NCBI RefSeq assembly: GCF_900573885.1
Contig: NZ_UPSE01000601.1
Location: 292,444-356,443 of the forward strand
Length of the DNA: 64,000 nt
From: Pseudomonas viridiflava
Lineage (GTDB): Bacteria > Pseudomonadota > Gammaproteobacteria > Pseudomonadales > Pseudomonadaceae
Direction: 5' to 3'
Made by a program: the position numbers and the translations under genes. This document shows, piece after piece, positions 1-7,864 of the stretch. The notes beneath the pieces were generated by a model, which saw only the letters and a program-made list of their open reading frames with translations, had not been told where the DNA came from and did no database searches. Positions within the stretch are counted from its first letter, which is position 1. Every line of letters starts with the position of its first letter.

Positions 1-581
1 ATGGACTCAAACGCAATGGCAAACACCAAGCCTTCATTCTTGCCACGCGTGGCGATGTGGCGGGCGCCAAACAGAATGGTGAACAAGGTAATCAGCGCGC
101 AGTAACTCAGCGCCACCCGCTCATGCACCGGCTCGCGGGTGAGAATGCCGATGGAGTCGGCCACCGCCTGAAATTGCAGGGCCAGCAGCGGCAACACGCC
201 GATCAGCATAAACAGCGTGGTCAGCGCACCCGCCCAGGTGCTGCGAAAGCGGAAGGCAAACAGGTCGGCCAGCGACGACAACTGATAGGTGCGGGTAATA
301 CGCAGAATCGGGTACAGCAGCACCGGCGCCAGCAGGAATGCGCCCGACACGCCTAAATAGCTGGCGAGAAAGCCGAAGCCATATTGGTAGGCCAACCCGA
401 CCGTGCCGTAAAAGGCCCAGGCGCTGGCATACACGCCAAGCGATAGGGTGTACGTCAGCGGGTGTGAAACGATCCAGCGCGGAATGATGCCGCGTTCGCT
501 GATCCAGGCAACGCCGAACAGGACAAGGAGGTAGGCAGCGCTGATCAGAATCAGCTGACTCAGGCTAAAGCTCGTCAGCAT
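1..581 (-). CDS. cbrA: Sensor histidine kinase CbrA, N-terminal part (cut by window edge)
   Basis: About 193 codons of the N-terminus are present, read leftward from the ATG at 581; the gene runs out of the window. The visible part is a string of hydrophobic helices typical of a sodium:solute symporter (SSSF) domain, beginning MLTSFSLSQLILI. CbrA fuses such a transporter domain to a histidine kinase and, with CbrB, controls carbon/nitrogen use and the CrcZ sRNA in pseudomonads. The kinase part cannot be seen here, so the call rests on the transporter-like start plus the dksA-gluQ-cbrX-cbrA gene order, which is the standard pseudomonad order. The start overlaps the end of cbrX by 17 bp, which suggests translational coupling. 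Confidence 0.85.
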   Translation of the reverse strand, partial: MLTSFSLSQLILISAAYLLVLFGVAWISERGIIPRWIVSHPLTYTLSLGVYASAWAFYGTVGLAYQYGFGFLASYLGVSGAFLLAPVLLYPILRITRTYQLSSLADLFAFRFRSTWAGALTTLFMLIGVLPLLALQFQAVADSIGILTREPVHERVALSYCALITLFTILFGARHIATRGKNEGLVFAIAFES

Positions 582-741
582 CACGTCCGCTCTGCAAGAT
601 AAAGGTCACCACGATAAGGATCAGCCACAGCAAGTACGGGCGATACCAGGCGCCGCTCGGGTCGATCCACCAGTCCATGATGGCGGGGGAGAAGAGGTAA
701 ATCCCCACCACCAGAAGTAAGACCAATCGGTAGATGTACAT
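565..741 (-). CDS. cbrX: Small membrane protein CbrX, upstream of and overlapping cbrA
   Basis: This 58-residue protein starts MYIYRLVLLL and ends GRDADEL. It has two hydrophobic segments (about residues 4-20 and 35-49) flanking a short polar loop with WWIDPSG. A longer open frame extends upstream to 978, but that extension only translates the GC-rich palindromic repeat, so the ATG at 741 is the sensible start. A small ORF of this kind, called cbrX, is known upstream of cbrA in P. putida and is co-translated with it. The 17-bp overlap (565-581) with cbrA fits that arrangement. The biochemical role is not known to me. Confidence 0.8.
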   Translation of the reverse strand: MYIYRLVLLLVVGIYLFSPAIMDWWIDPSGAWYRPYLLWLILIVVTFILQSGRDADEL

Positions 742-815
742 GCCGTTTCTCGTGGTTGGCGAGCGGCGATGGTAACGGATGGAAGGTGAGGGCTGGAAGG
801 TGCGTTTCCAGGTTG

Positions 816-916
816 CCCTCTCCCCTAGCCCCTCTCCCGTAAACGGGCGAGGGGAACAGAACGCGGTTCGCCGGTCTCCTCTCGCCCGCTTGCGGGAGAG
901 GGGCGGGGGAGAGGGT
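816..916. repeat. GC-rich palindromic intergenic repeat between gluQ and cbrX
   Basis: Two arms of CCCTCTCCC...GGGAGAGGG type face each other with inner inverted repeats (CTCTCCCGT/ACGGGCGAGG and CTCGCCCG/CGGGAGAG). Related copies lie at 20071-20220 and 44584-44624. It looks like a dispersed, non-coding, hairpin-forming element common in gamma-proteobacterial genomes. Here it sits in the gluQ-cbrX gap on the transcribed side, so it may affect read-through or mRNA ends. Confidence 0.75.
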
Positions 917-920
917 TGCG

Positions 921-1814
921 TTAGCGCAACTGCGACTCCGCCAATGTCAGCGTGCGCGGAATGCGCGCCACGTCCCAACTGCGAATGCCCCAGGCCAACA
1001 ATTCTGCCGGCGTGGCGTCAGCCAGTTCCGGCACCACCGCTTGCCCCAGGGCACGCAGGGCGCGCAGCAGCAAGCGCGCGGCTTCGTGGGTTTCCAGCGG
1101 CGGCGAGCGGTAGGATTTTCCCAGTTTGTGGCCATCGGGCTGAATGATCAGCGGCACATGCAGGTAACGCGGCTGCGACAGCCCCAGCAGTTCTTGCAGG
1201 TACAGCTGGCGCGGCGTGGAGTCGAGCAGGTCGGCGCCGCGAACGATGTCGGTCACCCCTTGCCAGGCGTCATCCAGCACCACGGCCAGTTGGTAGGCAT
1301 ACAAGCCATCGCGCCGGCGTATCACAAAGTCGCCGACATCGCGGCCCAGGTGCTGGCGGTACTCGCCTTGCACGCGGTCGATGAAGTGGTATTCCAGCTC
1401 CGGCACGCGCAGGCGAATCGCTGCGCCTTCCTGCTCATGGCCGGCGTTACGGCATAAGCCCGGATAAACGCCCTGGTAGTTTTCCAGTTGCTTGCGCGAA
1501 CAGGTGCAGGCGTACGCCAGGCCCTGGCTGAACAGGCGCTGCACCACGCTTTCGTAAATCGCGTGACGCTCGCTCTGGCGCACCAGTTCGCCGTCCCATT
1601 CGAAGCCGTAGCTTTCCAGGGTCTGCAAAATGGCCGATTGGGCGCCGGGTACTTCGCGGGGAGGGTCGATGTCTTCCATGCGTAGCAGCCAGGTGCCGCC
1701 GCAGGCTCTGGCGTCGAGATAGGAAGCAAGCGCTGCCACCAGCGAGCCGAAGTGCAGGTAGCCGCTGGGCGTGGGGGCGAAGCGCCCGATGTAGGCTGGA
1801 CTGGTCTTCAACAT
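921..1814 (-). CDS. gluQ: Glutamyl-Q tRNA(Asp) synthetase
   Basis: The 297-residue product lacks the anticodon-binding part of a full glutamyl-tRNA synthetase, as expected for GluQRS, which attaches glutamate to the queuosine of tRNA(Asp). Visible motifs: the class I signature region FAPTPSGYLHFGSL near the N-terminus (HIGH-like HFGS), a zinc-binding Cys cluster (CTCSRKQ...GLCR, about residues 102-121), and KLGKS in place of KMSKS. It lies directly downstream of dksA on the same strand; dksA-gluQ linkage is conserved in proteobacteria and couples this tRNA modification to DksA transcription. Confidence 0.95.
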   Translation of the reverse strand: MLKTSPAYIGRFAPTPSGYLHFGSLVAALASYLDARACGGTWLLRMEDIDPPREVPGAQSAILQTLESYGFEWDGELVRQSERHAIYESVVQRLFSQGLAYACTCSRKQLENYQGVYPGLCRNAGHEQEGAAIRLRVPELEYHFIDRVQGEYRQHLGRDVGDFVIRRRDGLYAYQLAVVLDDAWQGVTDIVRGADLLDSTPRQLYLQELLGLSQPRYLHVPLIIQPDGHKLGKSYRSPPLETHEAARLLLRALRALGQAVVPELADATPAELLAWGIRSWDVARIPRTLTLAESQLR

Positions 1815-1855
1815 GACAGAAATGAAGCGGGGCGCCTAAGCGCCCCGTTCTCAGA

Positions 1856-2299
1856 TCAGGAACCGATCTGCTTTTCTTTGATTTCCGCCAGGGTTTTGCA
1901 ATCGATGCAAAGGGTGGCGGTAGGGCGGGCTTCAAGACGGCGGATGCCGATCTCTACGCCGCAGGAATCGCACCAGCCATATTCGTTGTCTTCGATGAGT
2001 TGAAGCGTCTGGTCGATTTTCTTGATCAGCTTGCGCTCACGATCACGGGCACGCAGTTCCAGGCTGAATTCTTCTTCCTGGCTGGCACGGTCGGCCGGGT
2101 CAGGGAAGTTCGCTGCTTCGTCCTGCATGTGATGCACAGTCCGATCGACTTCCTGCATCAGCTCAAGCTTCCACTTGCCCAGAATATTGGTGAAGTGCGC
2201 ACGCATTGGCTCACTCATGTACTCCTCGCCCTTGGTTTCTTTGTAGGGCTCGAAACCACGGTTGAGCGGGTCGTTCTTTGCTTTTGCTTTGGTGGGCAT
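1856..2299 (-). CDS. dksA: RNA polymerase-binding transcription factor DksA
   Basis: DksA enters the RNA polymerase secondary channel and, with ppGpp, adjusts rRNA and amino-acid promoters. The 147-residue length is normal. The coiled-coil tip motif DxxDxA is present (Asp67, Asp70, Ala72), and the C4 zinc finger is complete (Cys110, Cys113, Cys131, Cys134), so this is the zinc-containing paralogue rather than the Cys-poor DksA2. A GAGG-type ribosome site precedes the ATG. It heads the leftward dksA-gluQ-cbrXA run. Confidence 0.97.
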   Translation of the reverse strand: MPTKAKAKNDPLNRGFEPYKETKGEEYMSEPMRAHFTNILGKWKLELMQEVDRTVHHMQDEAANFPDPADRASQEEEFSLELRARDRERKLIKKIDQTLQLIEDNEYGWCDSCGVEIGIRRLEARPTATLCIDCKTLAEIKEKQIGS

Positions 2300-2498
2300 G
2301 GATGACCGCCTCTTGAAAACTCTCTAATCCACTGCGCAGGATTACTGTCCATTGCCGTCATTTATTGCCGGCCCTGCGGCTGCAAGCGGGCGAACTTACC
2401 AGATCGCCTTCGCCTATGCCACTCCCGGTTGTCATCGTGCTGCTGTTTAGCCAACTGGTTGGGTAGAATCGCCGCCTGAACTTATATAAGGAAGGCCG

Positions 2499-3671
2499 AT
2501 GACTTCGCCCTACAGTGCTCGCAGCCGCGCGATTGAGCCGTTTCACGTGATGGCGCTGCTGGCGCGGGCCAATCAGTTGCAGGCCGACGGCCATGATGTG
2601 ATCCATCTGGAAATCGGCGAGCCGGACTTCACCACCGCTGCGCCCATCGTCGCTGCGGGCCAGGCCGCGCTGGCCGATGGCCATACGCGCTACACCGCCG
2701 CCCGTGGTTTACCGGCGCTGCGCCAAGCCATTTCCAGCTTCTACGCGCAACGTTACCAATTGAGCATAGACCCCGAACGCATCCTGATTACGCCCGGCGG
2801 TTCCGGCGCGTTGCTGCTGGCCAGCGCCTTGCTGGTCGACCCCGGCAAACACTGGCTACTGGCGGATCCGGGCTACCCCTGCAACCGCCATTTCCTGCGC
2901 CTGGTGGAAGGCGCTGCGCAGTTGGTGCCGGTCGGTCCGGACGTGCGTTACCAACTGACCCCGGAACTGGTCGACCGCCACTGGGACCGCGACAGCGTCG
3001 GCGCACTGGTGGCCTCGCCGGCCAACCCGACCGGCACCTTGTTATCGCGCGAAGAACTGGGCGGTTTGTCCAAAGCGATAAAAGCCCACGGCGGCCACTT
3101 GGTGGTGGACGAGATCTACCACGGCCTGACCTACGGCACCGACGCCGCCAGCGTGCTGGAAGTCGACAACGACGCCTTTGTGCTCAACAGCTTCTCCAAA
3201 TACTTCGGCATGACTGGCTGGCGCCTGGGCTGGCTGGTGGCGCCTCCGCAAGCGGTGGGTGAGCTGGAGAAACTGGCGCAGAACCTCTACATCAGCGCGC
3301 CAAGCATGGCCCAGCACGCCGCATTGGCCTGCTTCGAACCCGCCACGCTGGAGATTCTCGAACAGCGCCGTGGCGAATTTGGCCGCCGTCGCGACTTCCT
3401 GTTGCCAGCCCTGCGGGAATTGGGTTTCGGCATTGCCGTGGAACCGGAAGGCGCCTTCTATTTATATGCAGACATCAGCGCCTTTGGTGGCGACGCCTTT
3501 GCCTTCTGCCAGCACTTCCTGGAAACCGAGCACGTAGCCTTCACGCCCGGCCTGGATTTCGGCCGTCACCAAGCCGGCCATCACGTGCGTTTTGCCTATA
3601 CCCAAAGCCTGCCGCGCTTGCAGGAAGCGGTTGAGCGTATTGCCCGTGGCCTGAAAACCTGGCGGCCCTGA
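2499..3671 (+). CDS. PLP-dependent class I/II aminotransferase
   Basis: A 390-residue fold-type I aminotransferase. The PLP lysine lies in NSFSKYFGMTGWRLGW (about residue 245), preceded by the usual ASPANPTGT and DEIYHGLTY segments. The family covers aspartate, alanine and aromatic aminotransferases; the substrate cannot be read from sequence. AAGGAAGG stands just ahead of the ATG. The stop codon overlaps the sfsA start by one base (TGATG), so the two genes are probably co-translated. The same pairing near dksA is seen in other pseudomonads. Confidence 0.92.
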   Translation: MTSPYSARSRAIEPFHVMALLARANQLQADGHDVIHLEIGEPDFTTAAPIVAAGQAALADGHTRYTAARGLPALRQAISSFYAQRYQLSIDPERILITPGGSGALLLASALLVDPGKHWLLADPGYPCNRHFLRLVEGAAQLVPVGPDVRYQLTPELVDRHWDRDSVGALVASPANPTGTLLSREELGGLSKAIKAHGGHLVVDEIYHGLTYGTDAASVLEVDNDAFVLNSFSKYFGMTGWRLGWLVAPPQAVGELEKLAQNLYISAPSMAQHAALACFEPATLEILEQRRGEFGRRRDFLLPALRELGFGIAVEPEGAFYLYADISAFGGDAFAFCQHFLETEHVAFTPGLDFGRHQAGHHVRFAYTQSLPRLQEAVERIARGLKTWRP

Positions 3672-4378
3672 TGCTGTTTTCGCCACCGTTGGAGCAGGGC
3701 CGTTTAATCCGCCGCTACAAACGCTTTCTCGCCGACATCGAAACGCAGCACGGCGAGCTGCTGACCATTCACTGCCCCAACACCGGCTCCATGTTCAATT
3801 GCATGGTCGAGGGCGGTGCCGTGTGGTTCAGCCGTTCCAACGACCCGAAGCGCAAGTTGCCCGGCACCTGGGAACTGGCTGAAACGCCACAAGGCCGCTG
3901 GGCCTGCGTGAACACGGCGCGGGCCAATCCGCTGGTGGAGGAGGCATTGCGAGAAGGCGTGATCCGCGAACTGGCCGGCTTCACCACGCTCAAGCGCGAA
4001 GTGCCCTATGGCGAAGAAAGCAGCCGCATCGACTTCATTTTGGAATACCCAAGCGGCATGGCGTACGTGGAAGTGAAAAGCGTGACCCTGGGTTTTGACG
4101 GCACCCGCGTGGCGGCGTTTCCCGACGCCAAAACCCAGCGCGGCGCCAAGCACCTGCGCGAATTGGCGAACCTGGCGCGCCAGGGCATTCGGGCGGTGCA
4201 GTTGTATTGCGTGAACCTGTCGGACATCGACGCGGTTCGCCCGGCCGGGGAAATAGACGCGGCCTATGCCGCTGCGCTGAAGGAAGCCAAAGCGGCTGGC
4301 GTGGAAGTGCTCGCCTATGGCGCCGTGCTGACGCCGACCGAAATCAGGCTGACCCGCCGTCTTGAGGTGCAGTTGTAG
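3671..4378 (+). CDS. sfsA: SfsA-family sugar fermentation stimulation / DNA-binding nuclease-fold protein
   Basis: The 235-residue protein has the SfsA N-terminal OB-like part (LEQGRLIRRYKRFLADIE) and a PD-(D/E)XK-like core: RIDFILEYPSGMAYVEVKSVTL around residues 118-139, with the E-x-K pair in VEVKS. E. coli SfsA was named for maltose metabolism; its real biochemical role is still unclear. The length matches the family (about 235). It is translationally coupled to the upstream aminotransferase and ends convergently with the Rieske gene, only two bases apart. Confidence 0.93.
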   Translation: MLFSPPLEQGRLIRRYKRFLADIETQHGELLTIHCPNTGSMFNCMVEGGAVWFSRSNDPKRKLPGTWELAETPQGRWACVNTARANPLVEEALREGVIRELAGFTTLKREVPYGEESSRIDFILEYPSGMAYVEVKSVTLGFDGTRVAAFPDAKTQRGAKHLRELANLARQGIRAVQLYCVNLSDIDAVRPAGEIDAAYAAALKEAKAAGVEVLAYGAVLTPTEIRLTRRLEVQL

Positions 4379-4380
4379 CG

Positions 4381-4704
4381 CTACGCCGGCACGTCGAGCC
4401 AGATGCCGCTGGCGTCTTCGCGGCAGGCGAGGGCGGTCAGCGCTTCGCCTTCACACGGGCCGGTGATGCACTCGCCCGACTCGATCAAAAACAAGGCGCC
4501 ATGGCGCGCGCATTGAATCAGGCTGTTGCTGCTGTCGAGAAACGCGTCCGGCTGCCATTCCAGCGCCACGCCCTTGTGTGGGCAGCGGTTGATATAGGCA
4601 TACACCTGGCCCTGCTTGCGCACGGCCACCAGCTTTATCCCGCCCAACAAAAAGCCCCGGCTCTGGCCTTCAGCCAAAGATTCCGGGGCGCAGAGAAACT
4701 GCAT
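4381..4704 (-). CDS. Small Rieske [2Fe-2S] protein
   Basis: A 107-residue soluble ferredoxin of Rieske type. The cluster ligands are in CPHKG and CARHGALF (Cys-x-His and Cys-x2-His boxes, separated by about 17 residues). The frame is open to an ATG at 4740, but the ATG at 4704 has GGAGG seven bases upstream and gives the normal family start (MQFLCAPESL), so I chose it. Such stand-alone Rieske proteins transfer electrons or act as small redox partners; the partner here is unknown. Confidence 0.88.
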   Translation of the reverse strand: MQFLCAPESLAEGQSRGFLLGGIKLVAVRKQGQVYAYINRCPHKGVALEWQPDAFLDSSNSLIQCARHGALFLIESGECITGPCEGEALTALACREDASGIWLDVPA

Positions 4705-4756
4705 AAACGCCTCCAGGTGAACGGGGATTATCCCGTGCACCCGGGGTGGGCGGTAG

Positions 4757-6988
4757 TCAGATTTCCCAGATGAAGTTAACGGCGGCGTGACGGCCGGGCT
4801 GGGAGTAGCGGTCCAGGCCGGTGTTGAGGGAGGTCAGGCCGCGAACATCGCCCCATTGCCAGTATTCCTTGTCGCCAAGGTTGTACAGACCGGCATTGAC
4901 CGAAAACTCTTCAGTCATCTGCCACCATCCGTTCAGATCAAGCACGCCGTAACCGGAGGGCTCGTATTGGCTGGGCGTGCCGCCTTCATTTGTTGGACTG
5001 TTGTTGACCCGCTCCTTGGCCGCTACCAGTGTCCAGTTCAGGCTGCCGCCGAACTTGCCGGTTGGCGCGGCGTAGCCCAGGCCGAACACGCCTTTGAGCG
5101 GGTCGACACTATTAATAGGCTCGCCCGTTCCTTCATCTTCGCCACGGGCGTAAGCCACAGTACCAATGGCCTTCCAACCCGCTGGCAGCAAGCCAAGCTG
5201 GTCGAGGAACAGCTCACCTTTGGCCTCGGCACCACGGATGGTGACGCGGTCCATGTTGACGTACTGGAAGTCGGTGGTCAGGGCCGGCGCCAGGGCAGAG
5301 GTGCGGCTCTGCTGTTCGATAAAGTCTTTGTAACGGTTGTAGAACAGCGCGGCGCCAAAGCTGCCGACCTGGTACTGACCGCGCAACCCGATCTCATAGC
5401 TGTCGCTGGTTTCCGCTTTCAGACTGGTGTTGGCGATGGTGCGATAGCGCGCGGTGCTGTTGACGAACTCCCCAAACATTTCCACCGCCTGCGGAGCGCG
5501 GAAGCCCGCTGCGTATTGGCCGTACACGCTGTGGGCATCGTCGACCTGGAAGGTCACGCCCAGCTTCGGCGAAATATGCTCGTCTTTGGTGTCGTCAGGG
5601 CTGGCATCGGTGGCGCCGCTGTTGAGGTACTCATCCGTGACGTGCGGTTTCATTTCGAAACGGTCATACCGCACGCCCGGCAGAATGGTCCACGCGCCGA
5701 TGGTCATTTCGTTCTGGGCGAACAGCGCGTATTCCTTGGTCTTCGGATCCGGGAAGTCGCTGATCGGGAAGGCGTCTCCGCCTGGCGCGACAGGCACTGC
5801 CGCCCCGGTAGCACGCACGGTTTCCGCGCCACGGCGCAAATCGCTGTTCTCCAAACGCTTCACATCGAAGCCGTAAATCAGCTGATGCTCAACCGGACCC
5901 GTGGCGAACGCTTTGTCGAACTTGGCGTTGAGCACCCAGAGTTTTTCTTCGTAATTGGAATCGCGGTAACGGTCGCGCAGTGCGGAAGCAACGAAACGCT
6001 CCTGCTCGGTACGCTGGCGAATCTGGCTTTCCTGGTAATCCAGATGCCAATCCACTTTGTCCACCAACAAGCTGTTCAGCTCGAACGTGTGCTTAAGGCT
6101 GTAGCGCTCGCGGTCAGTGCTGTCGATGGCGTCGGAGGTGCGGATGGTTGCGGTGTTGCTGTACTCGCTGAGCACCTGAGTGTCGGTATCGACGGAATAG
6201 CGCTCGTAGGTCAGTTGCAGGCGGTCGTTGCCGTAGTAGTTCCACCCGCCTTTGACCAGCAGGTTTTCAGCGCTGTAGTCCTGCGGGTTGGCTTCGCCGC
6301 GACTGGCACCAATGCCATCGCGACCGCCGAACGAATCCACTTCCTGGCCATTTCGGTGGCCGATATGTACCACGCCGTCGACGCTGCCCAGGCGGCCGGC
6401 AACGGTGGCGCTGCGCATCCAGCTGTCGTCGGACGTGTCGAAGCCGGTTTTCAGGCGCGCATAGGCGTCGTCGCCATCTTCCAGATAATCCGCCGCGTCT
6501 TTGGTGAGAAAACTCACCGCACCGCCGATGGCGTCGCTGCCGTACAGGGACGAGGCGGGGCCCCGAATGATTTCGACCTGCTTCATGGTGTCGGGGTCGA
6601 TGTAGTCGCGGCGCGCTTCCATAAACGGCCCGAACGTAAAGGCATCCGGCACGGCGACGCCGTCCACTTGGGTCAACACCCGATTGCCGCCGATGCCGCG
6701 AATGGTAAAGCCCGACAAGCCAAACCGGCTGCCGCTGCCGCCCACCGAAACGCCTGGCTCGTAACGCACCAGATCCTTGATGTCTTTGACGTTGTTCTGG
6801 TCGATATCGCGCTCGGTCATCACCGACACGGTGCTCGGCACTTCGTCGAGCTTCTGCTCGGTGCGGGTGGCGGTGACGGTAACCGTGTCGAACTGTGTCG
6901 GCGTTTTGTCGGCGGCGGCGGCCAGCGAGGGCGAAAGCAGCAGCAACACCAGCCAAGGCTTGCGGGCGAAGGGCGGACGAAGGGACAT
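4757..6988 (-). CDS. phuR: TonB-dependent outer-membrane haem/haemoglobin receptor PhuR
   Basis: A 743-residue receptor with a signal peptide (about residues 1-25, ending SLAAAA), a TonB box region (DTVTVTA), a plug domain (about 45-160, with RGIGGNRVLTQVDG and EIIRGPASSLYGSDAIGGAV), and a 22-stranded barrel. The haem-receptor FRAP box is seen in YAAGFRAPQAVEMF. The terminal residue is not aromatic Phe but Ile (NFIWEI), a common variant. AGGAG precedes the ATG. It diverges from tonB-phuS-phuTUVW, sharing an iron-responsive promoter region, so it very likely supplies haem to that ABC system. Confidence 0.93.
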   Translation of the reverse strand: MSLRPPFARKPWLVLLLLSPSLAAAADKTPTQFDTVTVTATRTEQKLDEVPSTVSVMTERDIDQNNVKDIKDLVRYEPGVSVGGSGSRFGLSGFTIRGIGGNRVLTQVDGVAVPDAFTFGPFMEARRDYIDPDTMKQVEIIRGPASSLYGSDAIGGAVSFLTKDAADYLEDGDDAYARLKTGFDTSDDSWMRSATVAGRLGSVDGVVHIGHRNGQEVDSFGGRDGIGASRGEANPQDYSAENLLVKGGWNYYGNDRLQLTYERYSVDTDTQVLSEYSNTATIRTSDAIDSTDRERYSLKHTFELNSLLVDKVDWHLDYQESQIRQRTEQERFVASALRDRYRDSNYEEKLWVLNAKFDKAFATGPVEHQLIYGFDVKRLENSDLRRGAETVRATGAAVPVAPGGDAFPISDFPDPKTKEYALFAQNEMTIGAWTILPGVRYDRFEMKPHVTDEYLNSGATDASPDDTKDEHISPKLGVTFQVDDAHSVYGQYAAGFRAPQAVEMFGEFVNSTARYRTIANTSLKAETSDSYEIGLRGQYQVGSFGAALFYNRYKDFIEQQSRTSALAPALTTDFQYVNMDRVTIRGAEAKGELFLDQLGLLPAGWKAIGTVAYARGEDEGTGEPINSVDPLKGVFGLGYAAPTGKFGGSLNWTLVAAKERVNNSPTNEGGTPSQYEPSGYGVLDLNGWWQMTEEFSVNAGLYNLGDKEYWQWGDVRGLTSLNTGLDRYSQPGRHAAVNFIWEI

Positions 6989-7077
6989 GGATCTACTCCT
7001 AGATCGTTAACGTCGGGCGGCTACTTTGGCCACCGGTTTGATATCGGGCCGCACGTTAACGATATTGACATGCAGAT

Positions 7078-7096
7078 GCAAACAATTATCAAATAG
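7078..7096. promoter_or_regulatory. Putative Fur box in the phuR/tonB divergent promoter
   Basis: The AT-rich 19-base segment GCAAACAATTATCAAATAG partly matches the Fur consensus (GATAATGATAATCATTATC), strongest in its ATTATC half. It sits in the only AT-rich part of the divergent region between phuR and tonB. Haem uptake genes of this type are normally Fur-controlled. The exact register is uncertain, and a second weaker Fur-like stretch (GATATTGACATGCAG) lies at about 7061-7075. Confidence 0.5.
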
Positions 7097-7123
7097 ATTA
7101 ACTTTTGATGATCGTGGCATCCG

Positions 7124-7846
7124 ATGCGACGTTTCTCGGTGTATTTCCTGCTTTCGCTCGCGCTGCATGCGGCGGCGAGTTTGCTGCTGCGCGAGCCGGT
7201 CGTAGAGCCTGGTCGCGCCCGCAATCTGGCGAATAACCAGCCAGCGGCGATGATCATTCAGCTGCCTCCGGCGCCTGCACCGGCAGCGGTTGCGGCGATC
7301 CAGCCGCCAGCCAGCGAGCCGGAAAAGTCGTTGCCCGAACCCGCCGCAACACCGATTCCGCCCGTGGCAAAACCGGCAATGGTTGAGCGCAAAGTCGAGC
7401 CCCGCGCCGTAGCCAAACACGTGGTCAAGCCGAGCAAGCCGGTAACGAAACCGGCGCCGCCAAAACCGCATGTCAGTGAAACGGCCGAGGTTGAGTTACC
7501 CGTTGCCGCTACTTCCGCCGGCCCCGTTGCTCCTGCACCCAAACCGGCGGTAACGGAAGTGCTCAGCAGCCGCCCCAGCTATCTGCAGGCGCCGAAACAG
7601 CCGCGTTATCCGAACGTGGCCAAGCGCCGTAATCAGCAAGGCGTTGTGGTGCTGGAGGTGCGGCTGGATGAGCGCGGCCAGCAGCGCGCGCTGCAAATCG
7701 TGCGGTCTTCCGGCGTCGACAGCCTGGATGAAGCCGCATTGGAGGCGGTCGCCGACTGGCATTTCCGCCCCGAAACCGTGGACGGCCGCGCTGTGCCGAG
7801 CCGCGTACAAATACCTATTGAGTTCGCCCTCACGGCGAGCCGTTGA
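7124..7846 (+). CDS. TonB-family energy transducer dedicated to the haem locus
   Basis: The 240-residue protein has one N-terminal membrane anchor (about residues 5-22, FSVYFLLSLALHAAASLLL), a Pro/Ala/Lys/Glu-rich periplasmic spacer (about 45-150), and a C-terminal TonB domain (QPRYPNVAKRRNQQGVVVLEV through the RVQIPIEF strand). It would carry proton-motive energy from ExbBD to the receptor; no exbB or exbD is present here. It starts the rightward operon, stopping 18 bp before phuS. The P. aeruginosa phu locus, as I recall it, has no TonB gene at this point. Confidence 0.9.
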   Translation: MRRFSVYFLLSLALHAAASLLLREPVVEPGRARNLANNQPAAMIIQLPPAPAPAAVAAIQPPASEPEKSLPEPAATPIPPVAKPAMVERKVEPRAVAKHVVKPSKPVTKPAPPKPHVSETAEVELPVAATSAGPVAPAPKPAVTEVLSSRPSYLQAPKQPRYPNVAKRRNQQGVVVLEVRLDERGQQRALQIVRSSGVDSLDEAALEAVADWHFRPETVDGRAVPSRVQIPIEFALTASR

Positions 7847-7864
7847 TTGATCGAGGAGTTCTCC

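Noticed and set aside
4787..7096. 769-codon open frame opposite phuR
   Set aside because: It mirrors the real receptor gene; its product has no domain, signal or ribosome site and the reverse frame shows a full TonB receptor.
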